A stretch of 64,000 bases of DNA from Streptomyces purpureus (GCF_014648195.1 NZ_BMQQ01000018.1:17818-81817); one strand, 5' to 3'. Positions 1 through 8,573 are shown, numbered from the stretch's first letter. Made by a program: numbers and translations. Notes: generated by a model not told the origin, from the sequence alone.

Positions 1-2
1 TC

Positions 3-233
3 CGCGCGGGCGATCACATCATCGGTGGCCACACCGGCTACGCGGCGCACTGTCGTCGTCTCGCCGGTGAACTGGGCACGCCGCTCTTCGAGCTCCGGCT
101 CGCTCCCGGGCCGGGCGGCCCCGTGGTGACGGATGTGAACCTGTGCCCGCCGCTGGACGACGACCGGCATGTCGCCGCCACCGCCGCGCTGCTGGTCGCC
201 CTCGCCGAACAGCCGACCAGGAGGCAGGCGTGA
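3..233 (+). CDS. C-terminal end of an ATP-grasp-like ligase (partial)
   Basis: This frame is open from the left edge to a TGA at 231-233, so only the last 76 residues are visible. The stretch VTDVNLCPPLDDD sits where ATP-grasp enzymes carry their metal-binding E/D-x-N-x-P motif, and it parallels FEVNPMPAY in the next gene. The stop overlaps the GTG start of that gene (GTGA), which indicates translational coupling. I infer a first ATP-grasp protein paired with the second. The substrate is unknown. The body of the gene lies outside the window, so the family call rests on the tail and the context. Confidence 0.55.
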   Translation, partial: RAGDHIIGGHTGYAAHCRRLAGELGTPLFELRLAPGPGGPVVTDVNLCPPLDDDRHVAATAALLVALAEQPTRRQA

Positions 234-1150
234 TCCTTTTCTACGGCCGTACGGACGACCCTCCCCTCACCCGCGCCGTCGACGCCGCAGGGGACGCCGA
301 CCTCGACCACCTGGTCGTCGATCAGGCCCGCCTGGCCCGCTACGACCTCGTCACCGGCACCGGTGCGCTGGACGGCGTGCTGACCATCGAAGGGATGAGA
401 CTCCCGCTCGCCGAGGTGTCCGCCGTCTACGCCCGCCCGCTGGAGCCGCCCGTTGGCGGGGACCTCGCCGCGCGGGCGCGGGCGGCGGCGTTCCAGGAGT
501 GGTTCGTCGCGTGGCTGGACACCACCGAGGCCTTCGTGGTGAACCGGCCCCGCGCCATGGAGTCCAACTCCTCCAAGCCCTACCAGGCACAGCTCATCGC
601 CCGTGCGGGATTCGCCGTACCCGAGACGCTGGTCACCGACGACCCCGAGGAGGTCTCCGACTTTCGAGTCCGCCACGGTCGGATCGTGTACAAGTCCGTG
701 AGCGGCATCCGCTCCATCGTCAGGGAGTTCACCGCGGCCGACGAGAGCCGGGTCCACCTCGTCCGGGGACTGCCGACCCAGTTCCAGGCGTACGTGCCTG
801 GCCGGGACGTACGCGTCCACGTCGTCGGCGAGCACCCGTACGCCGCGGCCGTCGACTGCGACGCCATCGACTACCGCTACGCCCACGACCAGGGCAAGGA
901 CGCCGCCAGGCTGACCCCGCTCGACCTCCCCCCGGACACGGCCCGCCGCTGCGTGGACCTGGCACGCTCCCTCGACCTGCCGCTCGCGGGCATCGACCTG
1001 CGGTGCACACCGGACGGCGAGTGGGTGTGCTTCGAGGTCAACCCCATGCCTGCCTACAGCTACTACGAGGCGCACACCGGCCTGCCGATCGCCAGGACAC
1101 TCGTCGACCTCCTCGACGGCGAGCGAGCCGCCATCCCGGCAGGGGCCTGA
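230..1150 (+). CDS. RimK-type ATP-grasp ligase
   Basis: About 306 residues, read from a GTG at 230 that overlaps the upstream stop; the first residues are then VILFYGRTDDPPLTRA. ATP-grasp features are visible: a KPYQAQLIARAGFAVPETL segment of the kind that follows the N-domain, a nucleotide-binding IVYKSVSGIRSIV strand, and a C-terminal DLRCTPDGEWVCFEVNPMP metal-binding motif. The family joins a carboxylate to an amine or thiol through an acyl-phosphate; members include RimK, glutathione synthetase and graspetide (microviridin-type) maturases. A longer in-frame start at 143 exists, but its arginine-rich extension overlaps the upstream gene and is unlikely. Substrate unknown. Confidence 0.8.
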   Translation: MILFYGRTDDPPLTRAVDAAGDADLDHLVVDQARLARYDLVTGTGALDGVLTIEGMRLPLAEVSAVYARPLEPPVGGDLAARARAAAFQEWFVAWLDTTEAFVVNRPRAMESNSSKPYQAQLIARAGFAVPETLVTDDPEEVSDFRVRHGRIVYKSVSGIRSIVREFTAADESRVHLVRGLPTQFQAYVPGRDVRVHVVGEHPYAAAVDCDAIDYRYAHDQGKDAARLTPLDLPPDTARRCVDLARSLDLPLAGIDLRCTPDGEWVCFEVNPMPAYSYYEAHTGLPIARTLVDLLDGERAAIPAGA

Positions 1151-1155
1151 GCGTC

Positions 1156-1464
1156 ATGGGCCCGCCCGTCGAGAACCTCACCGCCCTGACGCTCCGGCTC
1201 CTCACCCGCACCGCTCACCCCCGGCTGGCGGACTGGGAGCTGGCCACCGCCGAGGTGCTGACCACCGCGCCCGTGGCGGGCATGGCGGACCTGATCTCGA
1301 CCAACCTGACCACGGAGCGGATCAGCCTCGGAATCCGGCGGGAGCTCCTCCAGGGCGTACCCCTGGGAGCCGTCCTCAGGCTGCGAGCGAAGCTCGGCTC
1401 CTCGGGCGACATCCTGGCGGAGCCGCATCCGGACCCCGCCGACTTCCACGTCGAGCGGACCTGA
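1156..1464 (+). CDS. Small protein of unknown function in the ATP-grasp operon
   Basis: 102 residues from ATG 1156, five bases after the ATP-grasp stop and so probably co-transcribed. The sequence starts MGPPVENLTALTLRLLTRT and is mixed alpha/beta without a signal peptide or membrane segment. I recognise no family. Its position could suit a partner or substrate-binding protein of the two ligases. It has no obvious leader/core division, repeated acidic-threonine core or conserved leader motif, so I do not call it a RiPP precursor. Confidence 0.55.
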   Translation: MGPPVENLTALTLRLLTRTAHPRLADWELATAEVLTTAPVAGMADLISTNLTTERISLGIRRELLQGVPLGAVLRLRAKLGSSGDILAEPHPDPADFHVERT

Positions 1465-1550
1465 CCCACCGCCGCCCACGGGAACGCCACGCCGTCCTGG
1501 CGCCCCTTAGGTTCTAGCGGTCATCGCAATACCCGACCTTCGGGGACGCG

Positions 1551-2377
1551 ATGGCCTTCGAGATCCGTAAGATCCGCAAAACTCAGGGACGGAAGAAGCT
1601 CGACCGTGAGCGGGCGGAATACTTCCGGCTCATGGATCAAGGCGTGAGCAGTCGGGAGCGTGCCGGATCGTCGGCTTCAACCGGCGTACCGGCAAGCGCT
1701 GGCGCAACGGCACCAACGCAACGAAGAAGAGACACGCTCAGCCCGCACACAGAGTGCGGGCTGAGCGGGCCTCTTCCGCGTCTCGGCACCTGACGCTGGA
1801 GGAGCGTCTCTACATCGCCGACCAGGTGTGGGCGAAGGCGCCGGTCCGGAGGATCGCCGCGGACCTGGGCCGCAGCCCATCGACGATCAGCCGCGAGATA
1901 CGCCGCAACCGCCACCCCATCAACGGCCAGTACCGGCCTCATGCCGCCGAGGCCCGCGCCGACTCGCGCCGGCCCCGCCCCAAGGCCGGGAAGATTGCCC
2001 AGAACCCGGAGCTGCGGGACTACATACAGGAGCGTCTGGGCAGGCGCTGGAGTCCGGAACAGATCGTCCAGCACCTGCACCAGGACTTTCCCGACCGGCC
2101 GGAGATGCACGTGGACCACGAGACGATCTACCAGGCCCTCTATGTCCAGGGCCTGGGAGAACTGCGCCGGGACCTGGCGAAGGCCCTCCGCACCGGCCGG
2201 GCCCGCCGCAAGCCCCGCCGTCAGGCCCAGCAACGTCAGCCCCGCTTCCGCGAACCGATGGTCATGATCAGCGACCGACCTGCCGAGGCGGATGACCGGG
2301 CGGTACCCGGCCACTGGGAGGGCGACCTGATCAGCGGCAAGGACGGAGCCTCCGCCATCGGCACGCTCGTCGAACGG
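1551..2377 (+). pseudogene. IS30-family transposase, frameshifted and 3'-truncated
   Basis: The N-terminal part reads MAFEIRKIRKTQGRKK and continues to GVSSRE. One base is missing near 1658, after which homology continues in another frame: CRIVGFNRRTGKRWRNG, then the IS30 helix-turn-helix IAADLGRSPSTISREIRRN and the catalytic-domain start GHWEGDLISGKDGASAIGT. Homology stops at LVER (about 2377), exactly where the rppA fragment begins on the other strand. The C-terminal DDE half and the right terminus are gone. The left end is probably just upstream, near 1508-1550, but I could not define terminal repeats. Clearly inactive. Confidence 0.85.
1735..1767. repeat. 14-bp perfect hairpin inside the IS30 remnant
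   Basis: CGCTCAGCCCGCAC at 1735-1748 and its exact reverse complement at 1754-1767 are separated by five bases. It lies between the first helix-turn-helix region and the second domain of the transposase. No T-run follows. It may be an RNA hairpin affecting transposase expression or part of the decay; I cannot tell which. Confidence 0.6.
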
Positions 2378-2378
2378 G

Positions 2379-3071
2379 GAAGCCCGTGTCGCGGACCGCG
2401 TAGGAGATCCAGCCCTCGGTGCCGGGGACCAGGTGGGAGCCGTTGTGCTCCAGTCGCACACCCCGGCCGCCTTCGCCCCGTACGACCGCGGCGGCGACGG
2501 CGTCCCCAAAGAGACCGTTCGACAGCAGGTTGCCGACGGCGAGGTCGGTGGGCTGGTAGCAGAGGGAGCAGAACTCGCACGACACGATCAGTACGTTGCC
2601 CTGCGGGTAGGCGGTGCAGAAGTCGTGGGCGCGGTTCACGGCCGCGCCGCCGGCCGCGCAGCCGAGCTGGGCGATCGGCAGCTGCCGGGTCTGCGGGCGG
2701 AAACCCATGGTGTTGATGAGCCAGGCTGTCAGGGACGGCATCATGAAGCCGGTGCAGGAGACGTAGACGATCATGTCGATGTCTTCCGGACCGAGCCCGG
2801 CGTGCTCCAGCGCCCGCCGTACGGTTTCGGGGACCCGCGCCTTGGCCTCGGCCTCGTAGAGCGCGTTGCGGGCGGTGAACCCGGGGTGGTCGAGGGTGGC
2901 CTCGACGGGCTGGACGAGATGACGGGTCCGGACGCCGGTGTTGGCGATCAGCCGGAGGGCGAGAGCGAGTTGCGGGTGCCCGGCGTGCAGGCGGCGGGCC
3001 AGTTCGAGGGTCTGGTCCAGCGTGATGACGTGTTCGGGGACGCTGATGGCGGGGCGGCAGAGGGTGGCCAC
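2379..3071 (-). pseudogene. rppA: Type III polyketide synthase (RppA, 1,3,6,8-tetrahydroxynaphthalene synthase), 3'-truncated
   Basis: From GTG 3071 the product starts VATLCRPAISVPEHVITLDQ, the usual RppA start, and keeps the catalytic cysteine in IAQLGCAAGGAAVNRA. RppA condenses five malonyl-CoA units to tetrahydroxynaphthalene. Homology ends at AVRDTGF (about residue 231 of roughly 350), where IS30 sequence starts, so the catalytic His and Asn are missing. About 20 unrelated residues follow before a stop. The gene is last in the operon DUF952 - P450 - rppA, 16 bases after the P450. The truncated enzyme should be inactive. Confidence 0.88.
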
Positions 3072-3087
3072 GGGGATTGCGGGTTCC

Positions 3088-4293
3088 TTACCAGGCGACG
3101 GGCAGAGCGAGCGGATAGCGCCAGATGGACACTGTGTTCCACTGGATCTCCTCGGCCGGCACGGCCAGCCGTAGCGTGGGGAAACGCTTCAACAGCGTCC
3201 CGATGGCCACCTGGAGCACCATGCGCGCCAGATGTGAGCCGAGGCAGTGATGACTGCCGTAGCCGAACGCCATGTGTCCGGCGGGGTCCTGCCGTTCGAA
3301 GTCGAGGGTGTCGGGCCGGTCGTAGACGAGACCGTCGCGGTTCGCGGTCAGGTAGGAGACATGGACGGTGTCACCGGCCTTGATGCGTACGCCGCCCAGC
3401 TCGACGTCCGCCAGGGCGACGCGCGGAATGCCGACGCCCTGGCGGAAGGGGATGAACCGCAGCAGTTCCTCAAGGGCTTGGGGTAAAGGCTGAGGCCGCT
3501 CCCTGAGTTGGGCGAGGTGCTCGGGGTGCGTGAGGAGCGTATAGGCGACGTTGCTGATGTCGTACGTGGTGGTGTCGTGCCCCGTGACGACCAGGAGCAT
3601 GGCCAGCACGGCCAGTTCCGCTTCGCCCAGCATCTCCTCGCCCACGCGCGCGGTGGCGAGCGAACTGACCAGGTCCTCGCCGGGGTTACGGCGCCGCTCA
3701 CGGGTGAGCTCGTCGAAGTAGCCCCGCAGGCCCGCCTTGGCGGCGACCGCGGCCGTACGGTCCGCGGCGCTCATCGACATCATCGACATCGCCCATGCGC
3801 GCAACTGGGGGCGGTCCCGCTCGGGGATGTCCATGAGCTGACAGATCGTCATTAAGGGCAGTTCTTCGGCCAGATGGGCGGCGACATCGGGGGAGTCGGC
3901 CGCGGCCATCGTGTCGAGCAAGGCGTCGACGGTCCGCTGCGTCCATGGCCGCAGGGCCTCGACCCGCGGGGTGGTGAAGGCCCTGATGACGAGCTTGCGG
4001 ACGCGGTTGAGAGCAGGCGGGTCCATCAGGTTGATGGACCCGCTCTGGGCGATGGGCGCCGGGGTGATCCGGGGGAAGTCCCGGCCGACGAGCGCGGCCC
4101 TGCTGAACCGGCGGTCGGAGGTCACCACCTGCACCTCGCGGTAGCCGGTCACCAGCCAGCAGTCCCCCTCCCCGTACGGCATACGCACACGGGCGACGGG
4201 AGCCTCGGCCCGCATCCGGGCCATGAACGGATCGGGCTCCAGGGCGTCGTCATGGCGGAACGGGCACGTCGGCACGGTCTCCGCGGCGGTCAT
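3088..4293 (-). CDS. Cytochrome P450, CYP158A-like (flaviolin oxidative coupling)
   Basis: 401 residues, full length. The haem loop FGYGSHHCLGSHLARM holds the cysteine ligand, EELLRF is the ExxR motif, and VTGHDTTTYD is the I-helix oxygen-activation region. Next to rppA this matches CYP158A2 and P450mel, which couple flaviolin or THN into pigment dimers. Its start overlaps the stop of the upstream DUF952 gene (ATGA), so the two are coupled. The usual substrate source, RppA, is broken here. The P450 is intact but may lack its substrate unless another THN synthase exists elsewhere. Confidence 0.88.
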   Translation of the reverse strand: MTAAETVPTCPFRHDDALEPDPFMARMRAEAPVARVRMPYGEGDCWLVTGYREVQVVTSDRRFSRAALVGRDFPRITPAPIAQSGSINLMDPPALNRVRKLVIRAFTTPRVEALRPWTQRTVDALLDTMAAADSPDVAAHLAEELPLMTICQLMDIPERDRPQLRAWAMSMMSMSAADRTAAVAAKAGLRGYFDELTRERRRNPGEDLVSSLATARVGEEMLGEAELAVLAMLLVVTGHDTTTYDISNVAYTLLTHPEHLAQLRERPQPLPQALEELLRFIPFRQGVGIPRVALADVELGGVRIKAGDTVHVSYLTANRDGLVYDRPDTLDFERQDPAGHMAFGYGSHHCLGSHLARMVLQVAIGTLLKRFPTLRLAVPAEEIQWNTVSIWRYPLALPVAW

Positions 4294-4730
4294 CGCGGCG
4301 CTCCTTCCGTGCTCGGGCAGCCGTCCCGGTCGGGCATCGGGGTGAGGTGCGACGCCCTGCCGTGCTCGTCGCGCACGATCTCCAGCAGGGCGGTCACCGC
4401 GTCATGGTCGACCGGCCCGTGAATCCGCGTGAGCCGGGCGCCCGGCTGCCCCGCGAGCGGCGAACCGGACGCCGGGGGAACCCGGTCGACCGCCGCGCCG
4501 AGCAGGCTCTCGTCGATGACGAGGGCGACGAGCGGTCCCGGGGTCTCCCGGTGGAAACGGCCGGCTGCGGCGAGGACCGCCTCAGGCGCGCAGAGGCAGT
4601 GGACCGTGCCGTCGCGGGGCGTTGAAGGTGGGGTGTAGGGCCGATCGGGGTCGGCGAGCCAGGCGCCGAGAGGGGCGATGTGGAAGATCACCGAGCTGTT
4701 ATAGCCGCTCGTGATCACGGCGCCGGACAC
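4290..4730 (-). CDS. DUF952 family protein, first gene of the rppA-P450 operon
   Basis: The body VIFHIAPLGAWLADPDRPY ... GTVHCLC ... GPLVALVIDE ... IHGPVDHDAVTALLEIVRDE is a typical DUF952 domain; its biochemical function is unknown. I choose GTG 4730 because a GGAG sequence lies six bases upstream, giving 146 residues, normal for the family. An in-frame ATG at 4976 would add about 80 poorly conserved residues and overlap the divergent glycosyltransferase promoter. It overlaps the P450 by four bases. A conserved hypothetical gene in this position is, as I recall, also present in other Streptomyces rppA loci. Confidence 0.7.
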   Translation of the reverse strand: MSGAVITSGYNSSVIFHIAPLGAWLADPDRPYTPPSTPRDGTVHCLCAPEAVLAAAGRFHRETPGPLVALVIDESLLGAAVDRVPPASGSPLAGQPGARLTRIHGPVDHDAVTALLEIVRDEHGRASHLTPMPDRDGCPSTEGAPR

Positions 4731-4920
4731 GCCCAACTCCCGTGCCAGACATCCGGCGACACGCGGAGAGCCTCCGACCTGCTCGTGATCGACCCGGGGC
4801 GCTACGGCCGCCGCGCAGGGAAAATACGCCGAGTCATCCATACGGGTGATGGGGAGGTTGTCCGCCCACTGCGGATCGCAGAGGAAATGGGGAGTGCTCA
4901 CCCCTTTTCCCTGATCAAGA

Positions 4921-4969
4921 TATAGCTCACAGGGGCGCTTGCGGCAAGGCCCGGGCCATGCCGCAGAAT
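4921..4969 (+). promoter_or_regulatory. RAE-containing promoter of the rifamycin glycosyltransferase
   Basis: GGCGCTTGCGGCAAGGCCC at 4934-4952 matches 18 of 19 bases of the rifamycin-associated element as I recall it (GGGGCTTGCGGCAAGGCCC). TTGCGG (4939-4944) and CAGAAT (4964-4969) sit 19 bases apart as a likely -35/-10 pair. TGCGGCA and TGCCGCA flank a GGCCCGGGCC centre, making a near-perfect 26-bp dyad. The whole 49-bp block is 42/49 identical to the block before the HelR-like gene at 20828-20876. Confidence 0.85.
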
Positions 4970-5011
4970 CACGCACCTCAGCCGAAGATCACGGAAACGG
5001 GGAGTGGCGAC

Positions 5012-6250
5012 ATGCGAGTGGTGTTCTCGACGTACGGGGCGCGCGGAAGCGTCGAACCGATAGCGGGACTCGCGGTGCGGCTGCGGGAACTCGGCGCGGA
5101 GGTGCGGGTGTGCGCCCCGCCGGACAAGGAGTTCGCGGAGCGGCTGGCCGAGCTCGGCGTGGAGATGGTGCCGACCGGCGCGCCGGTGCGCCCGGTAGTG
5201 ACCACGGTGACGCCGGGGTCGGCCGCGGGACTGGCGCAGCGGGCGGCCGACTTGATGGCCGCGCAGTTCGACACGGTCGCCGCGGCGGCCGAGGGAGGTG
5301 ATGCGCTGGTGGCGACCGGCCCGCTGCCGGCCACGGCGGCCGCGCGGTCGGTGGCCGACAAACTGGGCATCCGCTACGTGCACGTGAGCCACCAGCCGGT
5401 CAGCCTGCCGTCGCCGTACCGTAGGCCGCCCGCGCGGCGGGGACAGCCGCTGCCCCCAGGGGCGACCGACAATCGGGCGCTGTGGGACCTGGACGCCCAG
5501 ATCGCGAACACGATGTTCGGCGAGGAGCTCAACGCCCAGCGGGCGTCGGCCGGGCTGCCACCGGTGGGCAGCGTCCGCGACTACGCCTTCACCGACCAGC
5601 CGTGGCTGGCCACGGACCCGGTCCTGTCCCCGTGGCAGCCGACGGACCTCGACGTGGTGCAGACCGGTGCGTGGATCCTGCCCGACGAGCGCCCGCTGCC
5701 GGCCGAGTTGGCGGCGTTCCTGGACGCCGGGACAGCACCGGTGTACGTGGGCTTCGGCAGCACGCCGATGAGCGCCCCGGAGGGCGTCGCCCGGGTGGCC
5801 GTCGAGGCGGTCCGCGCGCACGGCCGCCGCGTGGTCGTCTCCCGCGGCTGGGCCGATCTGGCCCTGATCGACGACCAGGACGACTGCTTCGTCGTCGGCG
5901 AGGTCAACCAGCAGGCACTGTTCCGCCGGGCGGCCGCCGTCGTCCACCACGGCAGCGCGGGCACGACGGCAACGGCCACCTGCGCCGGCGCGCCTCAGGT
6001 GGTGGTACCCCAGGGGGCGGACCAGCCGTACTGGGCCGGCCGGGTGGCGGATCTGGGCATCGGCGCGGAGCACGAAGGACCGATGCCGACCGCCCAGTCG
6101 CTCTCGGCCGCGCTCAAGGCGGCCCTGACGCCCGAGACCCGCGCGCGAGCGACCGCCGTGTCCGGCACGATCCGCACCGATGGGGTGACAGTGGCCGCGA
6201 CGCTGCTGCTCGGCGCCGCCGGCCAGGAAGGGACGCCGGTGTCCGCGTGA
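5012..6250 (+). CDS. rgt: Rifamycin-inactivating glycosyltransferase (Rgt-like, GT1 family)
   Basis: 412 residues from ATG 5012, preceded by GGGGAG. It has the GT-B fold of macrolide/flavonoid glycosyltransferases: an N-terminal acceptor domain starting MRVVFSTYGARGSVEPIAGL, and a C-terminal nucleotide-sugar site with VYVGFGSTPM, the HHGSAGTTATATCAGAPQVV motif and VPQGADQPYWAGRV. By family alone it could be any GT1 resistance or tailoring enzyme. The RAE promoter narrows it: actinomycete Rgt enzymes glucosylate the ansa-chain hydroxyl of rifamycins. It stands alone, divergent from the rppA operon and convergent with a membrane protein gene. Rifamycin specificity is inferred from the promoter. 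Confidence 0.8.
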   Translation: MRVVFSTYGARGSVEPIAGLAVRLRELGAEVRVCAPPDKEFAERLAELGVEMVPTGAPVRPVVTTVTPGSAAGLAQRAADLMAAQFDTVAAAAEGGDALVATGPLPATAAARSVADKLGIRYVHVSHQPVSLPSPYRRPPARRGQPLPPGATDNRALWDLDAQIANTMFGEELNAQRASAGLPPVGSVRDYAFTDQPWLATDPVLSPWQPTDLDVVQTGAWILPDERPLPAELAAFLDAGTAPVYVGFGSTPMSAPEGVARVAVEAVRAHGRRVVVSRGWADLALIDDQDDCFVVGEVNQQALFRRAAAVVHHGSAGTTATATCAGAPQVVVPQGADQPYWAGRVADLGIGAEHEGPMPTAQSLSAALKAALTPETRARATAVSGTIRTDGVTVAATLLLGAAGQEGTPVSA

Positions 6251-6295
6251 ACCGCGCGAGGCCGTCGTGGCAGGGCGGCCGGCCTGGGGCGGTGG

Positions 6296-6778
6296 TCAGT
6301 CGGCGGCGTTCTTCCTGATCCGGCGCTCCGACCCGAGGGCCGCGACGCCGACGCATACGGCGGCGCCCATGGCGAAGGTCAGCACGGACGGGTTCACATG
6401 GCCGGGGACGGTGTCGGTGGCATGGCGTCCACCGTCGTTCGTCCGGCAGACGAACCGCAGAGGCAGGAAGCTCACCGTGTAATCGCTGATCATGCTGGCC
6501 GTCGTACGGTCCTGCCAGCCCGCCGTGCGGCACGGCCGGATCGGTGCCGAATTGGTTCCGCCGTCCTCCGCCTCCATGACCGCCCAGGTGACATGCAGCA
6601 GCCCCCACGTGTACATGGCGGCCGCGACGGCACCAAGGAGCGCGGCGACGCTGCGCAGCCACACCTCACGGCCGGCGTGTCGGAGACCGTACCGGCCGAG
6701 TGAGCCGAAGCCGTAGCCCGCGAGCCAGAGTGTCGCCACGAGTCCGGCCGGTACGAGGAACAGCAGCAGGAACGCCAT
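6296..6778 (-). CDS. Small membrane protein of unknown function
   Basis: 160 residues. Hydrophobic segments lie near residues 1-22, 42-65 and 132-150. The middle part (about 70-125) is polar with two cysteines (IRPCRTAG, FVCRTND) and is probably extracytoplasmic, perhaps disulfide-bonded. No family recognised. It is convergent with the glycosyltransferase, with only 45 bases between the stops. Confidence 0.65.
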   Translation of the reverse strand: MAFLLLFLVPAGLVATLWLAGYGFGSLGRYGLRHAGREVWLRSVAALLGAVAAAMYTWGLLHVTWAVMEAEDGGTNSAPIRPCRTAGWQDRTTASMISDYTVSFLPLRFVCRTNDGGRHATDTVPGHVNPSVLTFAMGAAVCVGVAALGSERRIRKNAAD

Positions 6779-6880
6779 CGAACGAGTCCATCAGGGCCGC
6801 ATGATGCCGACTGTGACGGAGCCCATAGTTCCGGCAACAGAAACGTCACGGCTCGCGGAGGGTCCTCCGTAAGAAGTCCC

Positions 6881-6911
6881 TTGACCTCAAGCGCGGTTGA
6901 GCTCTTAGCGT
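6881..6911 (+). promoter_or_regulatory. MerR/SoxR-type promoter with dyad
   Basis: TTGACC (6881-6886) and TAGCGT (6906-6911) are 19 bases apart, the overlong spacing typical of MerR-family promoters. The spacer holds the dyad CTCAA-N6-TTGAG (6886-6901), which resembles SoxR/MerR half-sites. The GTG of the NmrA-like gene follows 24 bases downstream. No merR gene is seen nearby, so the regulator would act in trans. Confidence 0.55.
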
Positions 6912-6935
6912 CGTCAGCGACGAAAGGAACTCGAC

Positions 6936-7742
6936 GTGACGACATTGGTTACGGGTGCCACGGGAAACACCGGCCGGCATGTGGTGGCGGAGCTGGTCCG
7001 CCGAGGAGAGCGCGTACGGGCACTGACGCGGAACCCGGCTGCGGCCGCGGAGAAGTTCCCGGGCGAGGTGGAGCTGGTGGCCGGCACGCACACGCAACCG
7101 GAGACGTTGGACGCGGCCCTCGATGGAATCACCCGTATGCACATCACCGTGACGGCCGGACTCGCCGACACCGGGCCCGAGTTGGTGCGGCGGGCGGTTG
7201 ACGCGGGTGTTCAGCGCATCACCGTACTCTGGGGCGGCTGGGTCGGACCGGTCGAGACGGCCGTGGCGGACTCGGGGGTGGAATGGACGCGGCTGGAGCC
7301 GCAGGAGTTCATGTCCAACACACTGTTCTGGGCCGAATCGATTCGCGCCGAGGGCGTCGTCCGCGAGCCGTACGACTTTCCCAGCGCGCTCGTCCACGAG
7401 GCCGACATCGCGGCAGTGGCGGCGGCCGCGCTGCTCGACGACGGTCATGCGGGGCGTGCCTACAACCTCACCGGTCCGCAAGCGCTGACACCGAGTGAGC
7501 GGATCGAGATCCTCTCCCGGGCGGTGGGCCGTGACATCGCCTTCGCCCCGATCACGCACGAACAGGCCGTCGAGAGGCTGATGGCCACCGGCGTCTCGCG
7601 GCCGGACGCCGACTATGTCGTCGGCTGGTACGCCGCCCCGACCGATGATTCGACGACCGTGGTCGAGACCGTCGAGCAGGTGACCGGCCGTCCGGCGCGT
7701 ACGTTCGCGCAGTGGGTGGCCGAGCACGCCGAACGCTTCTAG
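6936..7742 (+). CDS. NmrA-like NAD(P)H-binding oxidoreductase / atypical SDR
   Basis: 268 residues from GTG 6936 with GAAAGGA upstream. The N-terminus MTTLVTGATGNTGRHVVAEL has the GxxGxxG dinucleotide-binding loop of NmrA-like and quinone-reductase-2-type proteins, followed by ALTRNP, which usually contacts NADP phosphate. There is no SDR Tyr-x3-Lys pair, as expected in this subgroup. The family includes redox sensors and small quinone or flavonoid reductases. The SoxR-like promoter fits a redox-response role; the substrate is unknown. Confidence 0.82.
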   Translation: MTTLVTGATGNTGRHVVAELVRRGERVRALTRNPAAAAEKFPGEVELVAGTHTQPETLDAALDGITRMHITVTAGLADTGPELVRRAVDAGVQRITVLWGGWVGPVETAVADSGVEWTRLEPQEFMSNTLFWAESIRAEGVVREPYDFPSALVHEADIAAVAAAALLDDGHAGRAYNLTGPQALTPSERIEILSRAVGRDIAFAPITHEQAVERLMATGVSRPDADYVVGWYAAPTDDSTTVVETVEQVTGRPARTFAQWVAEHAERF

Positions 7743-7785
7743 CGGCCGGCGCGGGCTGGCGCCCGTACGACTGCCCAGGGACGGA

Positions 7786-8573
7786 TCATCGGCGGGAATC
7801 CGAACCCGGTGGAGCGAAGTACGCGGCGCTCTCCGCGTCCGCCGGGTAGCAGGACTCGATCGCGACCTCGTCCAGGGTGATGTCCATCGGCGTCCGGAAC
7901 GTGGTGATGGTCGAGAACAGCCGCGGCTCGCGTCCCCTGAGGCGAATGACCATCGGGAGCACGATGTCCGATGCGATCGACAGGCTCGTCGTGTTCTCCG
8001 GATCGGGATCGGCCGTCAGTAATTCCTCGCAGAGCGCCGCGAGTTCGGGGTCGGTGGCTTTGACCAGCTGACGCGTGATGCGGGCGCGGAACACCGCCCG
8101 TACATCGGCCAGGTTGACGACAGGCGGAGCGAGCCCGCGCGGGTCCAGCCCAAGCCGCAGCAGGTTGACCGGGGGCCGCGGCAGGTCGGGGGCGACGTGG
8201 GCGAAGAACGGGTCGACGGCGCGATTGGTCATCACGATGTTCCATCGACGGTCGATGACCAGCGCCGGGTACGGCTCATGCGCGCGTAGCACCCTCCCGA
8301 GTGCGTCCCGGGCCGCCGACAGCGCATCGCCGTCAAGCGGGCGCTCGGCGTACCGGGCGCGAAGCCGGCCGCGAGCAGCAGCTGGTTGCGATCACGCAGA
8401 GGCACATCGAGCTGATCCGCGAGCCGGAGGACTATGTCGGCGCTCGGACGGGTCTTGCCGGTCTCGATGGGACTGACGTGACGGGCTGAGACCTCGGCGG
8501 CGATCGCGAGATCAAGCTGGCTGAGTCGCCGACGCCGCCGCCACTGCCGCAACAACTCCCCGACCGTCCGCAT
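7786..8573 (-). pseudogene. XRE-family regulator with MmyB-like ligand domain, one frameshift
   Basis: The N-terminal helix-turn-helix (MRTVGELLRQWRRRRRLSQLDL ... IETGKTRP) reads from ATG 8573. At about 8354-8356 one G/C seems missing (CCC for CCCC in the coding strand); the frame breaks after LLLAAGFAPG. The C-terminal domain resumes in another frame as HEPYPALVIDRRWNIVMTN down to 7786, the MmyB-like PAS-type domain usual in this family. If the missing base is a sequencing error, this is an intact regulator of about 262 residues, divergent from the SnoaL-like gene it may control. Confidence 0.8.

Noticed and set aside
1156..1464. RiPP precursor peptide for the ATP-grasp pair
   Set aside because: At 102 residues it has no leader/core division, repeated core motif or residues enriched at the C-terminus.
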